This document shows, in pieces, positions 36,323 to 48,162 of a stretch of DNA of 64,000 bases. Each line of letters starts with the position of its first letter. Within the stretch, counting starts at the first letter, position 1. Below the pieces are notes generated by a model. The model was given only the letters and a program-made list of their open reading frames with translations, ran no database searches and was not told where the DNA came from. Both the position numbers and the translations under genes were made by a program. The stretch comes from Protonemura montana (Eukaryota; Arthropoda; Insecta; Plecoptera; Nemouridae): NCBI GenBank assembly GCA_947568835.1, contig OX387603.1:22778651-22842650 (forward strand), in the 5' to 3' direction.

Positions 36323-39300
36323 CTAACTCAAGAAGTCATTAATTTCAGACGAAGACAGAGCTTTGGCAGATGACTGCTGGAATGGAGAGAGTAATGGAAC
36401 CTGCTGCGTTGACATTTGATTCATCGGAAAACTCTGCTTAGACCCACTAGAAAGTAAACTGTCTAGCGGACTAGCCTGGTTTCCAAAACCCACCTGACTA
36501 TACCCAGTGTTGGTGGTCATTTGCGAGCTGGCCCACTGATTAGCCACCGGTGGCTGCCACTGCCTCGTGGGTACAGATTGAAAGCTTTGAAAGCCTTGCG
36601 GAGAGGTTGGTTGGATTCCCGGGGCGATGTTTGGTCCCGCCATTGCAGGCCACGCTTGAGTCGTGGTCTGGGCCGGAAATACAGGCCTCGAAGTCGACAT
36701 TTGGCTCAGATTTTTCTCCAGCAGCGTGCTGGTGAGATCGGTGGGCTGCAGCTGAGGTTTTGTCGGTGCTTGTTTTGGAGCTAAGGAGGACTGCGCCTGG
36801 AGCCGATGTTGAGTTTCTTGTTGTTTAGCCAAGCTAAGGGATTTTAAGATAGCTGCATTAAGAAAACTTTCTCTGCCATTTCGAAAAAAATATGTAACTA
36901 CCACAATCATATAATTTGTTCAAAAATCTTGATGACATGGTACAATTTCATCCTGAAGAGATATAAAATAATTAAAATGTTCAGCTGATCGTGTTTTCTG
37001 TACTGGTAGTTGTTTACATATATCCTTCAGACACTGCACAATAAAATCACAAAAAAATAACTTGCAAGGAAACCTTAACCAACTTACCGCTGCTTATCCT
37101 CCATACTGAGCGATGAGGCATTGGAAGTGTTGCCTGTGCTTCCATTGACAATGGGGTTGATCCTACTCGCCGCTGAGGAGTCTTGACCTGTCATGAAACT
37201 GTCCAAGCCGAGGCCAGAAAACATTTCCTCCGTCTCTGTTTGTTGCTTCGGGGTAGCAACCAGCTGTTTGCTATCCATTTCAATGGCGCTGGGCATGGTG
37301 CTAAGCAGATTGATTAAAACAAATGTGCATTCATTTCATCATTGAACTTGATTATCTTTTTAAGAAACAAGAGCAAATTACTAATAAAAGGTTACTAACC
37401 TGCGTTCGTTCTGTATTGAGTTGAGCTGTTCCAATTTCGATCGGTGTTCCCCCTCAACTCTGTTAACCATCTCTTTGATTACAGCCATTAATGCGTTAAA
37501 CTGATTCAGAGTCAGCCCGTTTTCAATGCTAAGCGGCATCAAAAATGGCAGGACCTTAGTTGCCATTACTTCTTTCGTTATGCCCAGCTTTTTGTGGGTG
37601 AGTGCTAATTTGTAAATCCCTAAGTGAAGTAAAAAAAAAACAGACTGATATCAAACATCCAAAAATTCAGAGAGACCAATGCAAACATTCTTAAAAAAAT
37701 AAGGCAAAGTGACCGACAATACAGGGGCAAATAATAAAACAACTTCTGAAAACAACAAACCTAGGATTCCCATAAGAACAGCTGGCTCTCTGGAAGGTAC
37801 TTGTGGTAGGAATGGAAGCACCTCATCCAGTACAAGCCATTTATCAAGATGCTCTAGCAGCTTTCCTACGCACACCAAACAGTTGACCCGTACAGAAACA
37901 TAAGCTGTGCCTATGCAGAGTTTTTTTATCCGCGGCAGAAGCGCGTTTTTCATCGCTGGGTAATCGATGAGTCCGGCAAAGGTCGGCAGCACCGAAAGGC
38001 ATAGCTCTTGAATCTGTTGTGCATCAGATTCCAGAGCACGATATAACATCGGCAAAACATCGGTCTTAATTTCGTTTGCTGGTGTCAATTTTAGGAGAAG
38101 TTCCATTTTTTGCATGAAGATGAGGAGAACCTGAAAATAACACAGATGGTACTCATCTTTCTACCTATCAGAAAAAGCCCGGATATGGTCCAAAAGACAT
38201 ATCTAACATATAACGTAAAAATGAGAATGTGACAGTATCAGTATACAGAAGCAATTGTGCATTGAAGAGCAGTATTGGCATAAAGTGACATACTAGGTTT
38301 CTTTGGAAGCAAGTCATAATTTGTATAACTTATCGCAAACCTGGATTGGGTCCTGAATCTTCATGACTGGCTTTAATGCTGGCAAAATGTGTGTAATAAA
38401 TTCTTCTTTCGAGCAGTTCTCGGCAACCAGCAGCACATTGGGTAATACGAATGGCACCATGGATGGATTGACAAACTCCTTCATCAGACACGGCACAATC
38501 CGGTAGACGCACACTCGGTGGGGCAAGTTCTTAATGATCTGTGGCAACCCCTTGTAAAACTGGGACTTCTGGAGATTGTCCCATTGGAAAAGAGAATCCA
38601 AGTAGTTGAGAGTTTTTACGCCTACATCTTCAAAGAAGTCGATCTAAAATTGGAAAAAAGTTGAACATTTAAGTGGAGTACATATTTTTATTGATTGGTG
38701 GTTGGATAACCTATGAGAGCACATTGTTTTTTTTTTACCTTGATGAACTGATGAGCATCTGGCCTCAGGGCAGGAGTGATATTAAGCATCATTTTCACAA
38801 ATTCTCTTAGACCCTCTGCTACGCATTGTAGTTTGGTTGCATTTAACATCTTCAGCTGTTGGCACATAAAACAGTTTCAAGTTTGAACTATTCACAAATG
38901 CAGTTTAGATAGGTAAGTGAAAGTGTGAACCAATAACCTCTGTGGTGTTCCTTTCGTATTCGTGAAACTCTCCGTGGCTGGAGACAATTGGCTGCCCACA
39001 ATTGTGGATTGCAAAAATTAGCATTCCGAGGGAAAACATGTCACTGGCCGGAGACACGCTTTTTGTCAGGGAGAATTCTGGAGCAAGATAATCCAAACAT
39101 GGTTGTGCCGTTGGGTGAAGTCCTGCAAAGAAATCATGGAATTTGAATTAAAAAAAAAAAAAACAGCATAAAAATATCAAAAATTATCAAAATATTAAAA
39201 ATTTAATTTGATTGTATGTGGCACATGCATTGCTCTAGGAGCAGCTTTAGGCACAATTCGAAAACCCTATATCATACTGTAATAGTTTCCCAAAGCATAT

Positions 39301-40789
39301 TTTAATTTTTTTATCAACATTTTGTTTTGTTTATTCTAAAAGAAAAGATGCGTACGACGACACAGTGGTTGCAAAATTAACCATGAAGTGCAATCTATGA
39401 CAAAAGGGACCAGCTACATAATCATTGCATCAAATCTTATCTTTACTAAGCCGGCAAAGCCATTGTTTTTTTTTTCATAAAGATATCCCTTACGTACCTT
39501 TCACATATTCGACAAATGGCCAGAATGGCTGAGCCTCTTGTGTGTTCTGATTTTGAACACAGAAATCGAAGCCAAATATTTTCCACGCTCCTTGCTGGTT
39601 GACGATAATTGACTCGGGTGAGATGTTACGATGGAGAAGTTTTACGTCATTGTGCAAAAAAGCTAACCCTTGGCCCACCTAAAATATAAAATTATTAATA
39701 TTTTATAGGCTTTATTATAATTTAACACCTAATTAAGATGAGATACAAAACCATCACATAGCTTACTTGTAAAAGCCCATATTTGATTTCTACTTCAAAT
39801 AGTTTATAGTTTTTCAGCTGGGAAGGAAGAGGACTAGGCATGTTCTCAGTTGATCCTAAAATGTTGGCCAAGCTTGCAAACACAGGCTCGGTTGCAAATG
39901 CAAAACTTTCTCTGAAAAATATTACAAATGTATTTAGAATGAAGCATACCAGATCTAGGAGCTAATAAAATTGATAACAAAAGTATCAACCAAAATATTC
40001 ACCTGGACTCTTCAAGTGGATGCTGGACTATGAGGATCTGTGGATGGCGTAACCTTGTCAGCTGAGAGACACCTCGTCGCAATAATTCAAGCATAGCTTC
40101 GCGATCTGTACGGGACCATCGATCTAGTTGACGCTTCTCAAACACAAATATCGCAGCTTCCTGCTTGGTAGACTTTTTAAATCCTCGATATATCTTCCAC
40201 AGCAGTCCTTATGATGAGAAAAGTTCATAATTACAAGGTGGTTTCAACTTAATCCAGTATAAGAGGCCAACAAGTTGTACCAAAATTACTTCAAAACTAC
40301 ATCCCTGAATGACTTTGCCATAATCCACTATCTTTTGAGAAAATCAGTTCTGACTTCTGAACCCAATTTAAGCTGAATCTTTTCCACACAGACGAAAAAA
40401 TTGGAAATCTTTTCCACAAAGTGATTTCACTTGGCTATGTTTGCAAACAATATCTAGTTATAGTTCATTAACATTTTAAAATTTAAAAATACTATATAAT
40501 CCTTTATAATAGGGCTCTCATTAGTCCATATTGGTGCCTAGTTAGTTATATTGGTAGGAAATTAAAAACAAAATGTTTTGCCTCATATTTAGTCCAGTCT
40601 CAAATTCGCCCCAACAGATTAATTTTCTTCTATTTTAGGTGATAATGTTGAACAAAACTTACCAGGTCCAGCACTTGCTATATGGCTTATTACTTCAAAC
40701 TCCCTAGTAACAGGATTTCCAGGAAGTGCGCCAGATATTTGGGACACTGTGCTGCTGACCGTTGACCGCAGCATATTTAGCACGTCCAT
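36323..40789 (-). CDS. SCYL2: SCY1-like protein 2 pseudokinase (CVAK104)
   Basis: SCYL2 is a clathrin-coated-vesicle pseudokinase acting in endosome/trans-Golgi traffic. Eleven exons (40789-40663, 40207-40003, 39911-39767, 39678-39498, 39122-38938, 38855-38739, 38643-38341, 38130-37761, 37619-37400, 37300-37088, 36833-36323) give 858 aa, near the ~929 of vertebrates. The N-terminus has ALPGNPVTREFEV and a degenerate Gly loop. The kinase-like domain has HRN at 175-177 in place of HRD and GFDF at 195-198 in place of DFG, as in the family. A HEAT-like region follows (LQKSQFYKGLPQ, IDYPAMKNALLPRIKKLC, SREPAVLMGILG). The C-terminus is Gln/Ser/Pro-rich and ends NDFLS, probably the clathrin/adaptor-binding tail. 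The exon 11 acceptor was placed at CCCTTAG because DKQRLAKQQE matches the family better than a longer alternative. It is divergently arranged with the BACE-like gene. Confidence 0.95.
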
Positions 40790-42108
40790 GATTGAGTGAT
40801 AGAAGTGCAGACTCAAATAATGCCTAGAAAGATATCGATATGAAAATGTTTTTGTGAACTAGCTATTTATTAGAACTAATATGCTAATCTTCATATGGTA
40901 GCATAGAATTGGTGATGTAACCTCAATGATGTTAGCAATGTAACAGGAATGACAAGAGAAAAAGGCTACCTCCATAAATTTTTCCCATGTAATAAGAAGA
41001 AAAAATTGTCTTCATGTATTTAGTTAAAAGTCTGCGAATAACAGTGTAAATACCCTTACTTTCTTTGCCAATTGAGTCAGAGCACCTGTTCACAACAAAT
41101 CTGACAGTAATCTCACAAGCGACACCGAGCGACATCAAAGAGCGACTCGCCCACGTCCACTCTAGGAATCTGTCACTGTCAAACGTCATAAATAGTGTTG
41201 TGAATCATGTTAGGCAACACAAGTGTCGATTTTGATCTGTTTGTGCCTGAATTTTGTTAATATACCATCCAATTGCGCTTTCCGTGTACTGAATAAATGT
41301 CTTGTCTTGTATTTGGAACGTTATTGCAATAAATCAATTCAAAGTGTTCATAAGTGAGTGGTGCATGGCAAGTGCATGGTGTAAGAAAGCTGTAAGCATA
41401 GAATAAGGATAGGGCTCCACGTTGTGGTACCTACCTACGTGCATGGTTCGTAATATGTGTAAACAAAGAGGATATATCACAAGCTTTATTACATTTTACT
41501 AGTTTATCACATCAAGTTTTACATGCTAGTACCTGCTTTTAAAATAAGGTAATTATGTGGTATACCGCCGCACGGCTAATCCTTGTTGGATTGCCTTCTT
41601 GATGACTGTATTTGAGATTGTAATTCATTGCACCTAGGCTAGATTCTTACATAATTTGTCTCAATTTTGGGCTTACAGCGTATTTGGTCTTAATTTGATC
41701 CCAATAACAGGATTGTTTCTGGCTTGTACAATTTTCTCACTTTGTATGTATTCCCATGGCATAAGCTTGGATATTTCCAAAGGTAAAAAAGACTGAAGTC
41801 TTGTTTCTATGGTTCCACCTTCTACGGTTCCACCTTACAAGAATTAATGGGTTATTTTCTGACTGTGTAATGAAGCTGTTGTCACAGAATTTGCCAAAAA
41901 GTCAATGCATTTTGTTATACTATTGCCATACTATTTAGCTGGCATATAACCAAACATCAGTTAATTCCTGGAAAAGTGTGCTACTGGACTCTAATAAAGC
42001 AATAATCCTTTTTTTTTTGTTGCAGATGACAAATATTTCGTTAATACGGACATATCAAGGAATTGCAGGTTACCCAAACCTCTATAATGATTGAACCTTA
42101 ACTTCACC
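40790..42108. promoter_or_regulatory. Divergent promoter region, SCYL2 / BACE-like gene
   Basis: About 1.3 kb separates the two start codons, which point away from each other, so both promoters and 5' UTRs must lie here unless they use distant exons. A pyrimidine tract and TTGCAG at ~42010-42025 form an acceptor, which implies that the BACE-like mRNA has at least one non-coding upstream exon. I see no clear core-promoter element. Confidence 0.5.
42026..42101 (+). promoter_or_regulatory. Two overlapping upstream ORFs in the BACE-like leader
   Basis: Directly after the TTGCAG acceptor, an ATG at 42026 opens a 22-codon uORF (MTNISLIRTYQG...) ending TGA at 42092-42094. A second uATG at 42087 reads four codons to TAA at 42099-42101, eight bases before the main ATG at 42109. 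Both would sit in the mature leader if that acceptor is used, and would be expected to lower initiation at the main start. Confidence 0.55.
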
Positions 42109-44426
42109 ATGGAAATTGCAAACCTGGATGTGACCTGGAAAATCTGTCTTATTCTCCTGTTTTGCATTCAATTTTGCAAAAATGAATTCCTCGAGCAACA
42201 GCAACACTCAGATGCAAATCTCTTGGGTAGACCGGGAGAAGGATATTACATAAGTGTTCTGATAGGAGATCCACCTCAAAAAGTAAGATTTTGAAAGTGC
42301 AGCAAAGTGCAAATCATAACACAAATATTTTTCCCACTGCAATTAGATTATACATGATATTACTCTTACTTACAGTTTAACGTCCTAATTGACACGGGCA
42401 GCACAAATTTTGCTATTGCAGCATCACCAAATCCAAATATTGAGAAGTATTTCAGATCAAGCAAGTAGGTTCATATATTTTATTCAGAAAGATAACTCAA
42501 GTTAGTTGATCATAGGAATTCACTTTGGTTTCTAATACAATTACCTAGTTCCAGGACATTTAAATCAAGGAACAAGAAAGTTTCTGTTTTGTACACTCAG
42601 GGAAACTGGACAGGAGAATTGGGGAATGATCATCTTTATTTCCCGTCCTTAAAGTCACATGAAGCTCCTTGTGACATTGCATTGATACAAACTTCAAGTA
42701 ACTTCTACATGAATGGGTCGCAGTGGCAGGTGTGTCTATGAAAATTTTATTTAATTTAGTTTTTTAAGTAGTTTTGAAATTGTTCCACGACTTTGCTGTT
42801 GTGAAAAATGTACGGGTCAAAAAAGGTCTACTCTAGTGATTTGACGTTTAGAAAGGTCAAGGGCCCACAGCCTGCCAACTTCAGACTCCTGAAGATTGCA
42901 GAGAACTTCATAACCATGACTTGCCGTGAAAAACTTTTAAAGTTAAAACATCCAACTGCAGCTCTGGAAAGCACTGTGCAACAAACCGTTGAGTGTACAT
43001 CAAAATTGCATAACTCCAATTTAAGCATAAGCATAAGGGTTCCTATGCACACTCAACGGTTCTACTAAATAACATTTTATTTTTGTTAAAAAGTTAGATA
43101 ATTGATTGGGTTCTAATTTAACCTGTCTGATCTGGGGTCCCTCCTGAATCATGAATCCTTTCATCTTGCCAAATATGAACCTTAATCCAATACGGAGGTA
43201 ACTATAATTTTTTATATTTTATATTAATGATATTTATTTCTGCAGGGTATTTTGGGCTTGGCGTACTCGCTGATTGTCCGTCCAGACAGCAGTGTCATAT
43301 CATGGCTCGATGCCTTAAAAAATCAGTACAAAAAATCAGAAAGTGTTGTCTTTTCCCTTGAGCTATGTGGCTCCAAGCCATTGAAAAACCACCACACAGG
43401 GCGTCTGAGTGTGATGGAAGAAGTAAAAGCACCCCAAGTTCTGTTGACAACTCCGATTATCAAGGAATGGTTCTACGAAGTCCTTCTTGCTGGAGTTGCC
43501 GTGGGGAACAAATCGGTAGACCTGCCTTGCCGTGAACTAAACACGGACAAAACCATCATCGACAGTGGAACGACCAATCTTAGATTCCCAGAAAAGGTGA
43601 GGAACCTAACAGATTTTGCTTGCTATCCAGAGTTGTATCTGTCAATATTCAAGCACCACCAAAATAATAATTTTTCCTCCATTAGGTCTTTAGTGCCGTT
43701 GTCAATCTTATAATATCAGAAATTGATAAATACAAATTGACCTACACTAATGACTTTTGGACCCAACAAAAAATGAATTGTAGGCACCAAGAATGGGAAT
43801 GGGACAAATTTCCCAACATCAGTCTCAATTTAACACACAGTGAAAATTCATATTTCACTTTGGAGATCTCTCCACAGGTAATAAAGTAAAAAATATTGAA
43901 ATTACGTTATCATATATTTGTTTACATTGATATATGAAAAAATATTGATACATATTTTCAATACACACTACAACTTATTACTTCTTTATCATTCCAGTCC
44001 TACATTCGAATGGTTTATGACAACATAGAAACCAACCAACATCAATACTGCTACAAGTTTGCGATTGAATCTTCGGACACCGGTAGTGTGCTGGGAGTTG
44101 TCGTCATGGAAGGCTTTTATGTAGTTTTCAACCGTACTGCAAAGGAGATTGGATTTGGGACGTCCAAATGCGGGCCTCCAGTATCACTTCATGGGCCATA
44201 CACTACAGACAAGGACTTACGGAACGTCTGTGCCAATTCCAAACAAGTTCCCAACCTAGGTGCCTTGCAAACATTCGCATATATTGTGGCAGGCCTGTTG
44301 TGCATGTGCTCCATAGTTTTTGTGTATTTCTTTACCAAGTGGTTCTGGGAAATCATCTACCACAAAAGGATTCGGCAAACAGTCAGTGAAACGAGTTTGA
44401 TCAGCGAAGATGACATTGGTGATTAG
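42109..44426 (+). CDS. Beta-secretase-like (BACE) transmembrane aspartyl protease
   Basis: Six exons (42109-42282, 42376-42464, 42555-42729, 43246-43596, 43686-43877, 43998-44426) give 469 aa, versus ~501 for mammalian BACE1. The start is in a good context (CACCATGG) and begins a signal peptide (KICLILLFCIQFC). The prodomain is very short. Catalytic motifs are DTGST (Asp64) and DSGTTNL (Asp252). The flap tyrosine sits in YTQGNWTGELG, and GILGLAYS, CYKFAI, GVVVMEGFYVVF and IGFGTSKC all match the BACE subfamily rather than soluble pepsin-like enzymes. A transmembrane helix at ~419-439 is followed by a ~30-residue cytosolic tail with ETSLI, which resembles the DISLL endosomal sorting signal of BACE1. 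The expected role is ectodomain cleavage of membrane proteins in the secretory/endosomal pathway. The native substrate is not inferable. The exon 3 acceptor could also be six bases upstream, adding two residues. Confidence 0.92.
42981..43061. repeat. Inverted repeat AACCGTTGAGTGT.../...ACACTCAACGGTT in BACE intron 3
   Basis: The 17-base arms at 42984-43000 and 43045-43061 are reverse complements except for one base, with a 44-base loop. The shared core CGTTGAGTGT recurs at 44664-44673 and 53568-53577. Confidence 0.65.
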
Positions 44427-44660
44427 TTGGTATTCGGCAATATTTCATTACAACAGCCGAGTGATAAGTTTCGTTGAATTACTACCTCTGTTATAATCAG
44501 GGGTCGGAAATAGTATTAATTCATACTTTTTTTCAATTTTCAATTTTAATTCTTCAATTCACACCACCAGGTTTTTTTTGAAAAATGAAATATCAAACGT
44601 CTGATTCCGATTCCCGATTATAATATACAAAAAATACGAAGTACCTTTCTATCTACCTAC

Positions 44661-44694
44661 TAACGTTGAGTGTGTAAATACACACTTAACGCTA
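44661..44694. repeat. Palindrome in BACE-like 3' region
   Basis: TAACGTTGAGTGTGTA and its imperfect reverse complement TACACACTTAACGCTA flank an AA spacer, forming a ~16-base-pair hairpin 235 bases after the stop codon. Confidence 0.75.
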
Positions 44695-44917
44695 CCATTA
44701 AAATGTGTAGTTAGCCGCTAACTGCACATGAAAGATGTTTTATCTATAAGACTAGTAGGGTTAGCTAGCTTTTTAGTTAATTTAATTAATTTTAAAATCA
44801 TTATAATTTATGTGGTATTCAAGTAGCCCAACTGTTAAGATTTTACTGTAGTCTGCCTCTGTACTTAACCAAAATACTTGATAAGTTTGGTTTGTGCTGC
44901 CTTGTATTGCTCACTGA

Positions 44918-44923
44918 AATAAA
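44918..44923 (+). terminator. Polyadenylation signal AATAAA
   Basis: This canonical hexamer lies ~490 bases downstream of the BACE-like stop codon and is a plausible transcript end. Confidence 0.55.
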
Positions 44924-47900
44924 CAATTTTCAGTATTGGTCTAGTCTAAATCCTATACCTCCAAACCTGTACTCCTGAGGATGTCTGCACCAGGTGTCGA
45001 CATTTGTTGTGATGTTTTCGAAAAACCGGGCTAAGCATGATCCAGTGTTATACACGGTGGTTATAATTTAAGGAGCCCTACTAGAAATACAGATCCTCTC
45101 AAGTTATTCGTTAAAATGAGCATTGCATGTGCATTTAAATTGCATTAAACTTGGAGCATTGATGAGCAGTATTATCAATGCTTAAGGTTATGAGCTAGAA
45201 TAGGCTAGCAACATACCTTATAAGAAGAATTTTTTAAAGCCTGGGTGAGTTCCTTACACCTCATATTGATGGAATCAACTACTACTGTGAATGTATACAC
45301 TGGAACCATGTCATGATTTACAGCTAGGAAATAGTTGTACAATTTGTAATCCCAAATTAATTTTAAAAAATATATGGATTGGTTGTCCTGTACCTGGCTT
45401 GTCTAGGGCAAGAAGAAACAAGTTGACAGGAACTTTGTGAACGAAGTGTTGGATACCTGATTACATAGGAGCAGGATTTATAGTAAGTAACCCAGTTTTA
45501 TGTTAGTCATAGACTTTATTAACACCAAAAATAATAAAATGAGATTTGACATGTCAATGTTCAATAATAATGACTAATATGAGTAGGTAGTGAGTGCTAT
45601 AAAACTATAAATACAGGTAATTCAGTAATTCCTGGACTTTGCCATGTATTTTACAGTATATTTATAAAAAAAAAATATATATAGAGATGAGTCAGTAAAA
45701 CAATTATCATATTTGGACAAACTATGAATGAGAATTGTTGGATACGTTTAAAAGTAAAATGTAAAGAAATCGAAGGATGTAGGTGATCTTGCTCGACACC
45801 ATACGAAAAAAATTTATCAATTTAAAGATTAGCGGTAAAAAAAACTTGAAAAAAAAACAGATCTATGTGAAGCTTTTAAGCACGTCTGTTATATTTATTG
45901 GTAGCTTCATTTGCAGTGAGTTCCAAAAAAAATATTGGGCATGCATACAAGCCATACCTAATTTAAAGTTTTGTTAAAGAAAGTGCCTAACAAAACTTGA
46001 GAAAGAACCAATACAAGATTCTCACTTCCCATCAGAAAATCAAAGAAAATTTGTGATAGGTTCTAATTTAGATACAAACATGAAATAGCCAAAAGGCAGA
46101 TTTAAATTTACAAGAATATTTTTATACTTTTGATAACCTATGTAACAGTAAAAAAAATAATATTTAAATGACTATTTTGCCACCTCTAGACTACATAATT
46201 TCGTTAGCCTCACTTTGAAACTACAAGCATTATTAAAATGGTTAGGTAGTAAATAAGATCCACATTAAATTGCAACCATCATAATTTTAAAGCTGAACAT
46301 CATTTATATAATATTATACATATTAAGAATATTTTATGTCTGAGTATGTGTAAAATATCTGTTACTTGCATAGAAAACCTTGTACGCAAATCAAACCAAC
46401 CGTCTAATCCGTGTAATTTTTGTAATTGCAACTTCTATTGCTATTTCACAATTTATTCGCAAGAATTCTTGAGAAATTCTAGATCTGATGCCTTCCAGTT
46501 TTCAAAAAAAGTATTTTATGTTTTCTGGTTTATTCTTGAACTGTTTTAAACTGCATCAGCCTCAATATTTCAGTGTTTTGTAAAAAAAAAAAAAAAAAAA
46601 TTCGTTCAGATTTCAAGTTTCCCCTATGGTAAATTGAATGGAAACTACAGTAAAGTAGAAAGTCAGAAAATAAACTACACATAGAATGTCGTTTTTACCG
46701 AATAGGTATAAAAAAGTTACCGATTCTGAATTTTACGGACAAGTGCGTCTAGACATGATGCAAACTGTTTTGGCACTCGGCATGACATGGGTTAGCGATA
46801 TATCTATAATTGGCGTACACCTCCAATTGGTAGGTGTCTTGTTTGGCCGAGCTTAATAAAGAGTTACTTGAACGTTTCGACACTTTGGTCACCTATGAGT
46901 GGAATATCATTGACCCGCATTGAAATATTCTAAAATAATAATAACTGTTCCTGATTATGCATCGTCTTTGAGAATTTAATTTAAAATATTTGAAAACGTT
47001 TGTGCAAAAAATATTTCCGCAGTTCTAGCAATGTAGCGCTATTACGAATACGTGACACTGTGCAACATTAAAAAGTTGTTTGGGGTTGTGCTAGCAATTA
47101 TCATACAGGTAATTGTTTGTCTAAGCTGTATTTTTTAAACTGCTACCATCATGTTAGAGTTCATTATATGTTTGAAATCATATTTTCCTATTATAATAAG
47201 TAATTCAATCAATATTTCTAACATCAATTCGCCAGCTGTTTCTTAAATGTCCACTGGTCTGTAGTGCCTACCCACAGTTACTCTAGATGGTAAAAGCCAA
47301 AGAATTTACTTTCTTTGTCCAGCCAAATTATAAGGTTGGCTAGTTACCCAGTTATACTTGTTATGCTAGTATTGTGCAAGGTTAGATATTTTCTCGAAGG
47401 CTCGGGACTTTAGGTTCAAAGCTAGTTCAGAGTTAAAACATTCAAAAATTATAAAAAAAAAAAAAAACACAAATATTTCTCTACTCTATGCTAATAATAA
47501 GTTTGGATTGTAAAGCACACAAAAAAACTAAAATTAAATAATGCGTGTCACTAAATAAATGTTGTACTTTAGCTGTTACTCGCGGTTTCAATTAAGATCA
47601 TCGTATTGGTATGTTATAGTCACTGTCATTTTGATAGGTATGCACAGTAGGAAGCCTAGTTGCCAGTAGGTACCCAAACTCTGGTCATGAAATAACGTCA
47701 ACAACGCTAAACCCTTATTGGTTACCTATGTCAAAGATTCCGAGGTTGTCTCGCCATATCTGGCAGCTTTAAACGTACAATTGGTTCAGTGTCAGAATTC
47801 CGAACAAAGCATGGCTGTACGTAGTAGATGTAATATTATTTCAACTGTTTTGAAGGCAAGCTGAATGAAATTTTAAATGTACCCAGTAACCTTGTCTCTC

Positions 47901-48162
47901 AGCACCCATGTCATCCAACCAGTGAGGATCACAATCTTGGTTACGGTAACAGAACAATTCTAACTGAATCTACTGAAACACCAATATTCAGACTTTTTGT
48001 TTGTGCATCCACAAAGTATTTTGTTCAGCGCGGTTGAGATTATGTGTTACGTAATCGTCGGTAGTATTGTCGTTTGAGATTGTTTGGGACTAAAGGTAAA
48101 CAGCAGCATTGTACGTACGATGAACGTAAGTAAAAATAATGCCTCGAGTTGATGGTGGCAGC
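44924..48162. other. Gene-free AT-rich interval
   Basis: No frame on either strand shows family resemblance. The interval contains long A runs (~45665-45675, ~46580-46600 and ~47453-47467) and general AT richness. Part is probably the 3' UTR of the tetraspanin gene on the minus strand. I see no RNA gene or recognisable transposon. Confidence 0.5.

Noticed and set aside
36834-36890. Longer form of the last SCYL2 exon using an upstream AG
   Set aside because: It is in frame, but it inserts 19 residues that break the family pattern DKQ(K/R)LAK-QE. The nearer CCCTTAG acceptor gives a better match.
42808-43068. 86-codon open frame between BACE exons 3 and 4
   Set aside because: It lies in an intron whose flanking splice sites and phases agree with the BACE family. 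The frame contains an inverted repeat and resembles no protein.
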